Position numbers and translations under genes: made by a program. Source: Bacillota bacterium (lineage in GTDB: Bacteria > Bacillota > Clostridia > Lachnospirales > Lachnospiraceae). Taken from it: a DNA stretch of 64,000 nucleotides. Under the pieces are notes generated by a model. The model did no database searches. It was not told the DNA's origin and saw only the letters and a list, made by a program, of their open reading frames with translations. The DNA lies in assembly GCA_023414875.1 (NCBI GenBank), contig JAEZMV010000015.1:124001-188000 (forward strand). The letters run 5' to 3'. Positions 8,684 to 17,016 of this stretch are shown piece after piece (positions within the stretch are counted from its first letter, which is position 1; every line of letters starts with the position of its first letter).

Positions 8684-8849
8684 ATCAGAGGACTGCTGTG
8701 ATTTTAAAGGTTTTATAATGGATAAAAGTTACAGGAAGGATATTTTATTATAAAAGCATGTTATAGGAGAATTATTAATACCTCGTAACTTAAAAAAGTA
8801 TGATTTAAAGTTTAAAATATTAAATATTGACTGTAAAAAAAGGAAGGCT

Positions 8850-8878
8850 ATGGTATAATTAAAGATGATTTATACCAT
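8850..8878 (+). promoter_or_regulatory. Extended -10 promoter with overlapping inverted repeat, ferredoxin
   Basis: The extended -10 TGGTATAAT (8851-8859) lies 59 nt before the ferredoxin start. It is embedded in a perfect 9-bp inverted repeat ATGGTATAA (8850-8858) / TTATACCAT (8870-8878), placing a repressor-type site directly over the -10 element and start region. TTGACT at 8827 is 21 nt away, too far for a standard -35. Confidence 0.5.
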
Positions 8879-8917
8879 ACTATTCACAAATTGTATTGTA
8901 TTGAAAGGAGAATTCAT

Positions 8918-9106
8918 ATGAAAGCATCTGTTGACCAAGACGGCTGTATCAGCTGCGGTTTATGCATCGATGTATGCCCTGAGGTTTTTAGTTACAATGA
9001 AAATGATGTATCTGTTGCAATTGAAGGAGACATTCCTGAAAATTGTCTGGAACGTGCGGAAGAAGCAAGGGATGGCTGCCCCGTTAGTGTAATTGATCTT
9101 GAATAA
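8918..9106 (+). CDS. Single-cluster 4Fe-4S ferredoxin
   Basis: A 62-residue acidic protein. The motif CISCGLCIDVCP plus the distant DGCPVSVIDL cysteine give the four ligands of one 4Fe-4S cluster, as in short clostridial and Desulfovibrio-type ferredoxins. It is a soluble low-potential electron carrier that could serve PFOR or the flavin reductase encoded divergently upstream. AAAGGAG lies 7 nt before ATG 8918; a longer frame from 8891 lacks a ribosome binding site. A hairpin follows the stop. Confidence 0.9.
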   Translation: MKASVDQDGCISCGLCIDVCPEVFSYNENDVSVAIEGDIPENCLERAEEARDGCPVSVIDLE

Positions 9107-9136
9107 TAAGCGTGTGCCCACCGGACATACTAATAT

Positions 9137-9172
9137 GAGGCCAACCGTATACTTTTACTTACGGTTGGTCTC
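9137..9172 (+). terminator. Hairpin after ferredoxin gene
   Basis: GAGGCCAACCGTA (9137-9149) pairs with TACGGTTGGTCTC (9160-9172), 13 bp with one G-T pair. Only a short T-rich tail follows, so termination may be partial. Confidence 0.6.
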
Positions 9173-9203
9173 TTCTAAAAATACACGGAATAGGAGTAAT
9201 GCT

Positions 9204-9479
9204 ATGGAATTCATACATGAGCAAAATAAAATTTATATGAACGACGAAAAAAACCATATGGTAGCTGTGGTTACCTTCCCGAAAGTTCAAGACAATATAG
9301 TTAATATTGATCATACCTATGTGGATGGTTCTCTTCGCGGTCAAGGAATTGCAGGTAAACTGATGGAGGAAACTGTCAGACAGCTTAGAGATAATAACCT
9401 TAAAGCTAGGGCGTCTTGCAGCTTTGCATCCAAATGGTTTGATGAGCACCCTGAATGCTCGGATGTATTGGCAAAATAA
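9204..9479 (+). CDS. Small GNAT-type N-acetyltransferase (YjdJ-like)
   Basis: A 91-residue protein of the short GNAT class. The acetyl-CoA binding segment is visible as HTYVDGSLRGQGIAGKLM (the R/Q-x-x-G-x-G/A loop), followed by a conserved C-terminal SFASKWFDEHPE. Members of this minimal family acetylate unknown amines. The ATG at 9204 is preceded by TAGGAG, while the longer frame from 9093 runs through the ferredoxin terminator and is rejected. It ends in a bidirectional terminator shared with the nucleotidyltransferase. Confidence 0.8.
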   Translation: MEFIHEQNKIYMNDEKNHMVAVVTFPKVQDNIVNIDHTYVDGSLRGQGIAGKLMEETVRQLRDNNLKARASCSFASKWFDEHPECSDVLAK

Positions 9480-9484
9480 TTTAA

Positions 9485-9561
9485 GGCTTTTGTAAACCGT
9501 TACTTACTGAATTTTTACATACATTCCTGTAAGTTCACACGTTTTACAAAAGCCCTTTTTT
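9485..9561 (+). terminator. Terminator after GNAT gene
   Basis: GGCTTTTGTAAA (9485-9496) pairs with TTTACAAAAGCC (about 9542-9553), followed by a T-run. An inner ACTTAC/GTAAGT pair extends the structure. It may also stop the convergent gene at 9625. Confidence 0.7.
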
Positions 9562-9624
9562 AGAATTACTAATCTACTTAGATATGTATCTATTCTTAAA
9601 AATTTAATACCGTCTCCTATGAGT

Positions 9625-10386
9625 TCATTTTTGAGTACTTTCCAGTTGTGCTAACATGTAGTCACAGTAATCCTGTGCTTCCTTTTTATCAAAGGTCATT
9701 ACTATATCTGTTTTATAACAATACAATGCTTGGGCTATAATATTGTGATATTTTTTATCCAGACGCTCAAACCCCCATTTACCACCCTGTTCTTTCGAAA
9801 GAATTAACTCCTCTTTGGAATAAGCAAGCACTCTGCAAAGGTTTAATACGATATACATCGTATCTTCCATAATACTTTCTTTCGCATTCTTGATATCTTC
9901 CATGATACTATCAAGATAATGCTCCTTGGGCACTGGACCGAAGACCTTATCAATCGGTTGTCCATACCAGGTTATCCCAAAGTTACGAGTGATCGTAAAA
10001 TGAGCTGCCAGGTCCTTATCTTCTCCATGCATTTTATCACAGTAATCCTCTGGATCATTAAGATACCAGTTCCTATGTGCAATAGAATAATGCAGGTCAA
10101 AGTGAGTCGGATATTTGAAATCCATACAATCTTTCTTTAACACAACGCTCATTTCTAACCCTTTTGGGGGAACATAAGCATTCATATCCATTATTACATC
10201 CATAAGCTTTTTCTTACTATCCTTCGATAATTTTTCATCTACAACAACCAGAAAATCAATATCACTTTTATCCCAGTGGAAGCATTTCATAGCAATTGAA
10301 CCATGTACATAGATTCCAACCAGATTTTTTTTAAGAATGCTACGATAGGCCTCTGTTACCCAATCCAATGCTTCGATATAAGACAT
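9625..10386 (-). CDS. Nucleotidyltransferase, aminoglycoside adenylyltransferase-like
   Basis: A 253-residue protein. The N-terminal nucleotidyltransferase core shows GIYVHGSIAM and then DKSDIDFLVVV, the G-S plus DxD metal-binding signature of the pol-beta superfamily. A C-terminal helical domain with MYIVLNLCRVLAY resembles the AadA/DUF4111 group that adenylates streptomycin and spectinomycin. Resistance function is only inferred; many chromosomal homologues have no known substrate. AGGAGG lies 7 nt before the ATG. It is a single gene. Confidence 0.75.
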   Translation of the reverse strand: MSYIEALDWVTEAYRSILKKNLVGIYVHGSIAMKCFHWDKSDIDFLVVVDEKLSKDSKKKLMDVIMDMNAYVPPKGLEMSVVLKKDCMDFKYPTHFDLHYSIAHRNWYLNDPEDYCDKMHGEDKDLAAHFTITRNFGITWYGQPIDKVFGPVPKEHYLDSIMEDIKNAKESIMEDTMYIVLNLCRVLAYSKEELILSKEQGGKWGFERLDKKYHNIIAQALYCYKTDIVMTFDKKEAQDYCDYMLAQLESTQK

Positions 10387-10583
10387 AATGTTACCTCCTG
10401 CGTTAATATAAGTTTATTATAAAGTCATAGCCCAACTAATTACTTTCATAAATAATTTTATACATATAGGAGTCAAAATCTTAATTCGTCTATATAAAGG
10501 TCTGCTAATGGAGCGTCTATATTTGTCTAATCTTTCTCAAATGATAAAATGAATACGTCTTTGATAATCAGTAATATAATACA

Positions 10584-10931
10584 TTACTGTGGTAGGCTTC
10601 GAAAGTAAATATGATTACCGTCCGGATCACAAAAATGCATATTTATAGCTCCCCAGGGCTGTGCTTTAGGTGGATCAATGATAGGAATTCCTAACTTTAA
10701 TAACCTTTTATATTCTTCATCAACATTATCAACTGTAAAAGCTAAGCTTATATTCTCATTATTAGGTCTCTTTTTTTTGCCGTTGTTGTAAACTGTTAAT
10801 GAGGTCTCTTCAGTAATAATAAACTGATGTATTTCATCCTTACAATCCATATTAATATTTAATATCTTTCGATAAAAATCAGCCATAGGAACAACATCGT
10901 TAGTCTCAATACAAACTTCACCTATTATCAT
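10584..10931 (-). CDS. VOC (glyoxalase/bleomycin-resistance fold) family protein
   Basis: A 115-residue single-domain VOC protein with the paired beta-alpha-beta-beta-beta modules. The ending IDPPKAQPWGAINMHFCDPDGNHIYF is the typical C-terminal block, with a metal-type His/Glu arrangement (CIETNDV near the N-terminus). Likely roles are a lyase, dioxygenase or ligand-binding protein; the substrate cannot be told. AAGGAGATG precedes the ATG. It is a single gene. Confidence 0.8.
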   Translation of the reverse strand: MIIGEVCIETNDVVPMADFYRKILNINMDCKDEIHQFIITEETSLTVYNNGKKKRPNNENISLAFTVDNVDEEYKRLLKLGIPIIDPPKAQPWGAINMHFCDPDGNHIYFRSLPQ

Positions 10932-11115
10932 AATGCATCTCCTTAAATTATTTTAATACCGTGGTTTATTTAACCACTTTTACTAACTACGATTATATAA
11001 CAAATATATACAAATAACTATCTATTTTTTAGTTTTTTGTTTATTTCAGGAATACAATACCCATCTGCATAATTAATTCAAAATATTATTATTTAATCTA
11101 ATTGGTATAAGAAAA

Positions 11116-11166
11116 GTGGCTTATAACCGTTAACCCTGACCACCGGATTCACTAATTATATGCCAC
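11116..11166. repeat. Stem-loop in the 10932-11348 gap
   Basis: GTGGC-T-TATAA (11116-11126) pairs with TTATA-T-GCCAC (11156-11166) around a 29-nt loop. It lies in the 417-bp gap between the VOC gene and the LytTR cluster. No T-run follows; function unknown. Confidence 0.4.
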
Positions 11167-11220
11167 CATCAATCCCCTTGTTTCATACCTGATTTATAAC
11201 TTGATATCTTACCTTAATTA

Positions 11221-11351
11221 CTTGATTAATTACATAACTTATTACTTAATTAATTACATAATTTATTGCTTGATTTCTTGCTTGATTTCTTACTTGATTT
11301 CTTACTTGATTTCTTACTTGATTTCTTGCTTGATTTCTTACTTGATTATTA
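11221..11351. repeat. AT-rich tandem array of 12-bp units
   Basis: Six full copies of RCTTGATTTCTT (11268-11339) and a partial seventh run up to the stop codon of the DUF3021-like gene. They are preceded by two diverged 24-bp copies (11221-11244 and 11245-11268) of a related sequence. On the minus strand each unit reads Lys-Lys-Ser-Ser in the frame of the upstream gene, behind two consecutive TAA codons. Confidence 0.85.
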
Positions 11352-11774
11352 TCCGACTTTCTTGGCGCTCTTAATTCTCTCCAACATCAAATTCTCATTC
11401 TTAACCTCGAGATGCAGCTGGACATAATATAGAATTGATCCTATTATATATGGAATCGTAAAGGATATAAAAATATCAAGATATGCCCCTTCACTTAAAG
11501 AGCTAAATAATCCACTTATCCATACAATCCCAAAAACAATTCCCATAGCAATCACATATTGCCCCGCCATAACAATTAGAGTTGGTATCTTTTCAAATAA
11601 TTTATAGCTTGACAAGATAAACATACTTAAACAGGTAAATATAAACATAAAAAGCAGATTACTTCCCGTATCATCAATAGTATCAAGAATAATCCATTCA
11701 AGTATTATTTTTAGCAGAGCCAACACAGTAAAGAATACACATATAGCATCCACATATTTCATTTTACTTTTCAC
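11349..11774 (-). CDS. DUF3021-like four-helix membrane protein (second copy)
   Basis: A 141-residue protein with four predicted membrane helices (VDAICVFFTVLALLKIILEW, LLFMFIFTCLSMFILSSY, TLIVMAGQYVIAMGIVFG, IFISFTIPYIIGSILYYVQ) and a basic C-terminus. It resembles the DUF3021 family, membrane partners of LytTR-domain regulators in Firmicutes. The start is GTG at 11774 with GGAG 9 nt upstream, overlapping the LytTR stop by 11 nt, so translation is coupled. Tandem TAA TAA ends it, directly before the 12-bp array. Family call is by topology and context. Confidence 0.65.
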   Translation of the reverse strand: MKSKMKYVDAICVFFTVLALLKIILEWIILDTIDDTGSNLLFMFIFTCLSMFILSSYKLFEKIPTLIVMAGQYVIAMGIVFGIVWISGLFSSLSEGAYLDIFISFTIPYIIGSILYYVQLHLEVKNENLMLERIKSAKKVG

Positions 11775-12225
11775 TATAAACAGCTCCCTCCAGTTCCTTC
11801 AGATACTTATAAAAGTCCTTTTTATAAGAACGGTTCATAATAATTCTTTCTCCATTCTCCATCATAATATGTACTCTCATATTGATATCCGCTTTTAAAT
11901 ACTTTACCTTGTACACATTAACAATCATGGATTTGCTCACCCTTACAAAGCCACAGTGTGAGAAGTAATCCACCACATTCTGCAAACTGATATCCAGTTG
12001 ATATACTTGAGTTTTTAAATACGCAAAATTCTTTTTATCTACCACTTCACAATAGTAAATATCGAAAGGATTAATAATCACTTGCGTATCTTCACTTTTT
12101 CCGATGATTGATTGTGAGGCTGACAGATAATCGAATAAATTCTGAATCTTATTATTCATATCTTTATAATGTACATCAACATAATCTTCTTTTAGATTGC
12201 TTTCCTGAAATTTATTAACCTTCAA
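11764..12225 (-). CDS. LytTR-family DNA-binding response protein without receiver domain
   Basis: A 153-residue protein. The LytTR DNA-binding domain fills about residues 48-148; the hallmark CGFVRVSKSMIVNVYKV is clear, with MNRSYKKDFYKYLKEL at the end. There is no receiver domain, as in the single-domain LytTR regulators paired with membrane inhibitors such as DUF3021 proteins. It overlaps the flanking membrane-protein genes by 11 nt at both ends. The start appears to be TTG 12225, with GGGGAT just upstream. Direct repeats spaced 21 bp upstream of the operon suggest autoregulation. Confidence 0.85.
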   Translation of the reverse strand: MKVNKFQESNLKEDYVDVHYKDMNNKIQNLFDYLSASQSIIGKSEDTQVIINPFDIYYCEVVDKKNFAYLKTQVYQLDISLQNVVDYFSHCGFVRVSKSMIVNVYKVKYLKADINMRVHIMMENGERIIMNRSYKKDFYKYLKELEGAVYSEK

Positions 12226-12634
12226 CTTTATCCCCGCTTATCCGTCTTCGATCGATTATTTTATCCTTAACTAGATAACAAATACTAATAACAACTGTAA
12301 TCGCTGTAAAATTCAGAAAAATATCCCGATAGGCATTTTTATGTAGCTCTTCAAAATGTCCGGTAAACCATATATAACCAAATACAGTACTCATTGAAAT
12401 TGCGTATGGAACCAGCCAGGACAAAATTCTGCTTTTAAATTTAATCTTATCATACAATAAAATAGTTAATGTACCAATCAGCACAACCACAGCTCTATTT
12501 AGAATATGAGAATTTGTATCATAAATCCGGTGTTCCAATAATTGAAGTGCGCTGCTTAGTATTGTTGTAAATGTGTAAATAATACAATATAATGTTACTC
12601 CCTGTTTGATCGCTGATTTTAGTTTGTTTTTCAT
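12215..12634 (-). CDS. DUF3021-like four-helix membrane protein (first copy)
   Basis: A 139-residue protein with four predicted helices (GVTLYCIIYTFTTILSSALQ, AVVVLIGTLTILLYDKI, SWLVPYAISMSTVFGYIWF, IFLNFTAITVVISICYLV) and a charged C-terminal tail. It is the first gene of the LytTR operon and has the same layout as the third gene, though the sequences have diverged. By analogy with DUF3021 partners it may hold the LytTR protein inactive at the membrane. ATG 12634 is preceded by AAAGGCGG; the longer frame from 12667 is rejected. Confidence 0.65.
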   Translation of the reverse strand: MKNKLKSAIKQGVTLYCIIYTFTTILSSALQLLEHRIYDTNSHILNRAVVVLIGTLTILLYDKIKFKSRILSWLVPYAISMSTVFGYIWFTGHFEELHKNAYRDIFLNFTAITVVISICYLVKDKIIDRRRISGDKVEG

Positions 12635-12667
12635 ATAATAGACCGCCTTTCGATTTAATAAAACCAC

Positions 12668-12737
12668 TATATAGCAATCTATCTAGTCATTACAAGATAC
12701 TTAAGTCCAAGTTACAAATCAAATGAGCTAAGTTACA
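12668..12737 (-). promoter_or_regulatory. LytTR operon promoter with two direct repeats
   Basis: Reading the minus strand, TGTAACTT occurs at 12737-12730 and again at 12716-12709, 21 bp apart, which is the two-turn spacing used by LytTR dimers. Downstream lie TTGTAA (12695-12690), a 16-nt spacer and TATATA (12673-12668), 34 nt before the first start codon. Confidence 0.6.
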
Positions 12738-12738
12738 C

Positions 12739-13209
12739 TTAACTGTTATCCGACCTACCGATCAGCTTAAATTCCATTCCAATCTCATCCTCATCGTTCT
12801 CACCGGTATGCAGAAAGCCAGCCCTAAGATATAAGTTACGGGCAATTTCATCCTTATCTATATAACATAACATAATTGAAACATACTTACGCTCCGCTTT
12901 CACCATGGAAATCCAAAGTTGCAGAGCTTCCTTTCCATATCCTTGACCCTGATATTGTTCTGAAATCATAAATTGATCAAGAATACAGGTCAGATTATGA
13001 TCCTTCCTGTAATCACGCTGCATTAATAAACCGATTGGTAAATCCTCATTATAGATTGCATATACAAGACTATTGTTTTCTCGATATGCATAAGCTTTGG
13101 CCAGTATCATTGTATTAGGTGCGACATAGGCTTTCTGTTCATCCTTTACTTTTAAATGAGTAAAAATCCGCCAATTATCCGGTGTAATTGGTTTATAATG
13201 TATGTTCAT
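12739..13209 (-). CDS. GNAT family N-acetyltransferase
   Basis: A 156-residue protein with the canonical GNAT fold. Beta-4 and the acetyl-CoA loop read LDQFMISEQYQGQGYGKEAL, followed by YIDKDEIARNLYLRAGFLHTGE, the usual C-terminal block of spermidine/diamine-type acetyltransferases. An amine substrate is plausible but unproven. GAAAGG lies 12 nt before ATG 13209. It is a single gene whose end abuts the LytTR operon promoter. Confidence 0.8.
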   Translation of the reverse strand: MNIHYKPITPDNWRIFTHLKVKDEQKAYVAPNTMILAKAYAYRENNSLVYAIYNEDLPIGLLMQRDYRKDHNLTCILDQFMISEQYQGQGYGKEALQLWISMVKAERKYVSIMLCYIDKDEIARNLYLRAGFLHTGENDEDEIGMEFKLIGRSDNS

Positions 13210-13355
13210 AAATAACCATGCCTTTCATCTGATGGCCAATCCTATCTAGCAAAAGTTTCGTTATATATTCACTTAAATTTCTTCCCATTAAGCTAATTAT
13301 ATTTTAATTAATTATACACCATATTTATCCATATGGCTATTTTTATTAGAATTCA

Positions 13356-13395
13356 AAAAAGAACGCCCATTCATTTGAAATTAGACGTTCTTTTT
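13356..13395 (-). terminator. Terminator of the ABC exporter operon
   Basis: AAAAAGAACG (13356-13365) pairs with CGTTCTTTTT (13386-13395); on the minus strand a T-run follows. It lies 20 nt past the permease stop. Confidence 0.75.
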
Positions 13396-13414
13396 GATTT
13401 GTTGGAGTTAATAT

Positions 13415-15976
13415 TTACTCTACGCTCTTTAATGATTCCACCATATTGATCTTCTTCAGCTTAAAATACATCGCAAAGTTCACTAATGCCGAGAACATAA
13501 AGGTCAAAAGGATACTGTAGACATAACTGCTAAAATCGATATTTCTACCAAACATAATAATATCAACCTCAACAGTTACTATAATAAATCGGTGCAATAC
13601 GATACCAAATAGGATTCCAAACAAGGATCCGAGTAAAGTTAGTAAAATATTCTCCCTGTAGACATAGGCAGCCATCTCATGATCATAAAAACCCAAAACC
13701 TTTATCGTAGCCAATTCTCTTCGACGTTCATTGATATTGATATTATTAAGATTATATAATACTACAAATGCTAAGGCTCCTGCCGCAATAATCAATACCC
13801 AGACTACGATATCTAAGCTTTCAAGAATACGCGATAGCGTTTTTTGATAATAGCTGGTATAAAACACCCCATTTGCAGCCGGATATTCCAGAATTCGGTT
13901 ACCCACTACTAATTCAGTAACTTCATCCGTATCAGGCATTAACAGAATATATTCATTATAGTTAACTTCCTTCTCAAATAAAGTTTGATAAAGGTCGGGA
14001 GTCATATATACATAGTGGGTCATATAATTTTCTGTTATTGCAGATACTCTTACCTTTGCTGTGATATCGCCCTCTTTGATCGTAACGGTATCACCTTTCT
14101 TAATCCCTAATTTTTTAGCAACCTGCTCGGTTATGATTACTCCTTTATCGTCTAGAGTGTATTTCTTATGTCCCACTCTTTTTCTAAATACAATACAATC
14201 CCGAAGTTTCTCAGGTTCTTCCGGTACAATCATTGAGATGCTCTTCGTTTTTCCTTTATAGGTTAGATCAACTGAACTGTTTCTTACCAGTGTTGAAGAT
14301 GATATTTCTTCATCTTTCTCCAACACATTTTTGAGATCTGTCAGTTGTTCCTTCGTAGCTTTATCATCCAATGATATCATTGCATCATAGAGCATGATTT
14401 CATCAAATTGCCTGACGTAGATGACAAAGATGGAATCCTTCACCCCAAAGCCTACCAAGAGAAGCGCCATACATCCTCCGATACCGAAAATCGTCATGAA
14501 AAATCTCTTTTTGTATCGCATCAGATTTCGAACCGTTGCCTTCCAGGTAAAATTCAGTTGGTTCCAGATATTCGGAACCCGTTCCAGAAAGACGCGCTTT
14601 CCTACCTTCGGTGCCTCCGGTCGCATCAGCTGTGCAGGCTTAGCAAGCAGTTCCTTATAGCAGGATATATAAGTAGCCAGTCCTACACAGAATACCGAAA
14701 GTAATGTAGCAAGAAGTGCGTAGTACCAGTTAAACGGAGTGATTACCTCCGGAATACTTCGGTATAAGATTTTATAGGCAGTAATAATAATTGTGGGTAA
14801 AACCTTTAATCCGACTATGGCTCCAAGTACACTTCCTCCAATCGTTGCCAGCAAAGAATAAAGCATATACTTCATGGCGATAGCTTTCTTTGAATAGCCT
14901 AATGCCTTCAGAGTACCAATCTGAATTCGTTCCTCTTCTACCATTCTGGTCATGGTTGTCAGACTGATTAATGCTGCCACAAGAAAGAAAATTACCGGAA
15001 ATACATCTCCGATCGCATCAATTTGCTCTGCATTTCGCTCGAACTCTGAATATGCCTCAATGCTATTACGATCAAGTACATACCAAACAGGAGGCTTTAG
15101 TTTATCTAACTCTGCCTGTGCATTTTTTATTATTAGTTCGTTTTCTTCTGATTTGTCTGCCTCCAAACCGTTCTTTAATGTCTCGACTTCATTAAAAGCC
15201 TGATTATATAATTCGTCATAACGTTTCTGGCATTGTGTATCAGCTATTTCATTAATTCGTTCTATTACATTATTAACTTTAGAATCATATTTACTCGTAT
15301 ATACTGACAGGGGTTTCGCATCCTTCACGGAGGTATATATCGTCGTATACACCTCCATCTGAAATACCTCTGGCAGTATAACGATAAAGCTATTTACTTT
15401 ACCGTTACCAATTGTTGTGCTCCCTCTCTGGAAGGATAAGTAATATGGGGTTGATCCAATACCGACAATCGTAAATTCGTTCCGGCTTAAGGTATCGGAT
15501 AGCTCCGCTTCTGAACCTGAGGACAGTTTAATTTTATCTCCGATTTTGTATCCGGTTGACGTGATAAAGTAAGAATCGACAAACACCTCATCCTCTTTCT
15601 CCGGTAATCTTCCTTCGTCGACGGTAACTTGATTCAATTTTTTTGTTAAGGACATCACCTCTAGTACCAATTCATTACCATCTGCATCGCAAACTACATG
15701 CGTAGAATAAGCAGGATCTACCGTCTCCACTCCCTCTACCTTTGAAATAGCAGTTGCATCCTCCTCCGTCAATCCCATGGAACTAAGAATTCGGATGTCC
15801 ATTAAATTACTGTTATCAAAATAAGAATCTATCGTTATCCGCATATCCGGATTGGTAGCCCTAATTCCAGCAAAAAATGCTACACCTAAAGCTACAATCA
15901 GAACGATGGATAAAAATCTAGTTAGGCTGATTTTGATTTCCATAAAGAAATCTTTCCATAAAGCTCTACTTCTCAT
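13415..15976 (-). CDS. FtsX-type ABC transporter permease
   Basis: An 853-residue membrane protein. An N-terminal helix precedes a large extracellular region of about 270 residues, then three helices with the FtsX core (IQIGTLKALGYSKKAIAMKY near residue 350). A second extracellular domain and a final set of helices (INERRRELATIKVLGFYDHEM) complete two FtsX modules. The family exports or mechanotransmits, typically for lipoproteins, peptides or antimicrobials. ATG 15976 has AAGGGG 8 nt upstream, better than GTG 15985. The ATPase gene ends 23 nt upstream. The substrate is unknown. Confidence 0.85.
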   Translation of the reverse strand: MRSRALWKDFFMEIKISLTRFLSIVLIVALGVAFFAGIRATNPDMRITIDSYFDNSNLMDIRILSSMGLTEEDATAISKVEGVETVDPAYSTHVVCDADGNELVLEVMSLTKKLNQVTVDEGRLPEKEDEVFVDSYFITSTGYKIGDKIKLSSGSEAELSDTLSRNEFTIVGIGSTPYYLSFQRGSTTIGNGKVNSFIVILPEVFQMEVYTTIYTSVKDAKPLSVYTSKYDSKVNNVIERINEIADTQCQKRYDELYNQAFNEVETLKNGLEADKSEENELIIKNAQAELDKLKPPVWYVLDRNSIEAYSEFERNAEQIDAIGDVFPVIFFLVAALISLTTMTRMVEEERIQIGTLKALGYSKKAIAMKYMLYSLLATIGGSVLGAIVGLKVLPTIIITAYKILYRSIPEVITPFNWYYALLATLLSVFCVGLATYISCYKELLAKPAQLMRPEAPKVGKRVFLERVPNIWNQLNFTWKATVRNLMRYKKRFFMTIFGIGGCMALLLVGFGVKDSIFVIYVRQFDEIMLYDAMISLDDKATKEQLTDLKNVLEKDEEISSSTLVRNSSVDLTYKGKTKSISMIVPEEPEKLRDCIVFRKRVGHKKYTLDDKGVIITEQVAKKLGIKKGDTVTIKEGDITAKVRVSAITENYMTHYVYMTPDLYQTLFEKEVNYNEYILLMPDTDEVTELVVGNRILEYPAANGVFYTSYYQKTLSRILESLDIVVWVLIIAAGALAFVVLYNLNNININERRRELATIKVLGFYDHEMAAYVYRENILLTLLGSLFGILFGIVLHRFIIVTVEVDIIMFGRNIDFSSYVYSILLTFMFSALVNFAMYFKLKKINMVESLKSVE

Positions 15977-15999
15977 ACATGTCACCCCTTAATATTAGG

Positions 16000-16704
16000 C
16001 TACCATTCTATCGTTTCTACTGATACTGGTTCTTCATTTAAAATTATTTTAGATACCTTACCGTTCTTTATTTTAATTACTCTGTCCGCCATTGGGGTTA
16101 ATGCCGAATTATGAGTAATTACAATTACTGTCATCCCCCTCTCCTTACAGGTATCCTGAAGAAGCTTAAGTATTGATTTTCCGGTCATATAATCAAGTGC
16201 ACCGGTGGGTTCATCGCATAGTAACAATTTTGGGTTTTTGGCTAAAGCTCTGGCAATTGCTACACGCTGCTGTTCTCCACCCGATAATTGAGCTGGAAAG
16301 TTATAGATACGTTCCTCCAAACCAACCTCTTTCAGTACCAATTCGGCATCAAGTGGCTCTTTACATATTTGAGAAGCCAGTTCAACATTTTCTTTTGCTG
16401 TCAGATTCTGTACAAGGTTATAGAATTGAAATACAAAGCCGATCTCATCTCTTCGGTATTTAGTTAATTGTTTTTCATTAAAACAGGCGATATCGGTTCC
16501 TGCTACAAAAACTGAACCATCTGATGCTGTATCCATTCCGCCTAATATATTTAATACCGTGGTTTTCCCCGCACCGCTGGGACCTACCACAACTACAAAT
16601 TCACCCTTGTTGATTGCAAAATCCACACCATCCAGAGCATGAATTTCAACTTCACCCATGCGATAATTCTTTCTTACATTCTCTAGCTTAATAAAATCTT
16701 CCAT
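16000..16704 (-). CDS. ABC transporter ATP-binding protein (MacB/LolD type)
   Basis: A 234-residue ATPase with Walker A GPSGAGKT, Q-loop FVFQFYNL, signature LSGGEQQRVAIARAL, Walker B LLLCDEPTGALD and the H-loop ITHN. The N-terminal MEDFIKLENVRKNYRMG is typical of the LolD/MacB exporter class. It powers the FtsX-type permease encoded directly downstream. GGAGGAG precedes the ATG. The two genes end in one terminator and form a self-contained exporter; no regulator or sensor kinase is adjacent. Confidence 0.92.
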   Translation of the reverse strand: MEDFIKLENVRKNYRMGEVEIHALDGVDFAINKGEFVVVVGPSGAGKTTVLNILGGMDTASDGSVFVAGTDIACFNEKQLTKYRRDEIGFVFQFYNLVQNLTAKENVELASQICKEPLDAELVLKEVGLEERIYNFPAQLSGGEQQRVAIARALAKNPKLLLCDEPTGALDYMTGKSILKLLQDTCKERGMTVIVITHNSALTPMADRVIKIKNGKVSKIILNEEPVSVETIEW

Positions 16705-17016
16705 ATGCTCCTCCGAATATTACGAAATACTGTCTTCCCCTTTAATTTTATACATTATTGTTGATACTTACAAGATTCTAAATATTAATTTATTCTAAAA
16801 TACAACAATATTCATCGATAATATATGTCTAGAAAAATATCCAACTCATAATTTATATGATTTTGTTAAACCTATATTATTAGTTATTATGTTCAATTAA
16901 AAGTTGATTAACTTAGTAAAATCATGAAATGTAAGCATATTTTACATCTGCGGTACGCACTCTTTTTCTTCCGAATATTGAAGAAACAGTTTAAATTAAT
17001 GAAAGGAAGGGTTATT
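16705..17016. other. Divergent AT-rich gap
   Basis: 312 bp between the ABC exporter and the DUF421 gene. It should hold promoters for both, but I see no clear -35/-10 pair, hairpin or coding sequence. Confidence 0.4.

Noticed and set aside
9093..9203. Long N-terminal extension of the small acetyltransferase
   Set aside because: It would run through the ferredoxin terminator, and ATG 9204 has its own ribosome site.
11268..11351. CRISPR-like repeat array
   Set aside because: The 12-bp units are directly adjacent with no spacers, so this is a simple tandem repeat.
13356..13395. Transposon end near the ABC exporter
   Set aside because: The repeat is a plain terminator with a T-run and no transposase or target duplication.
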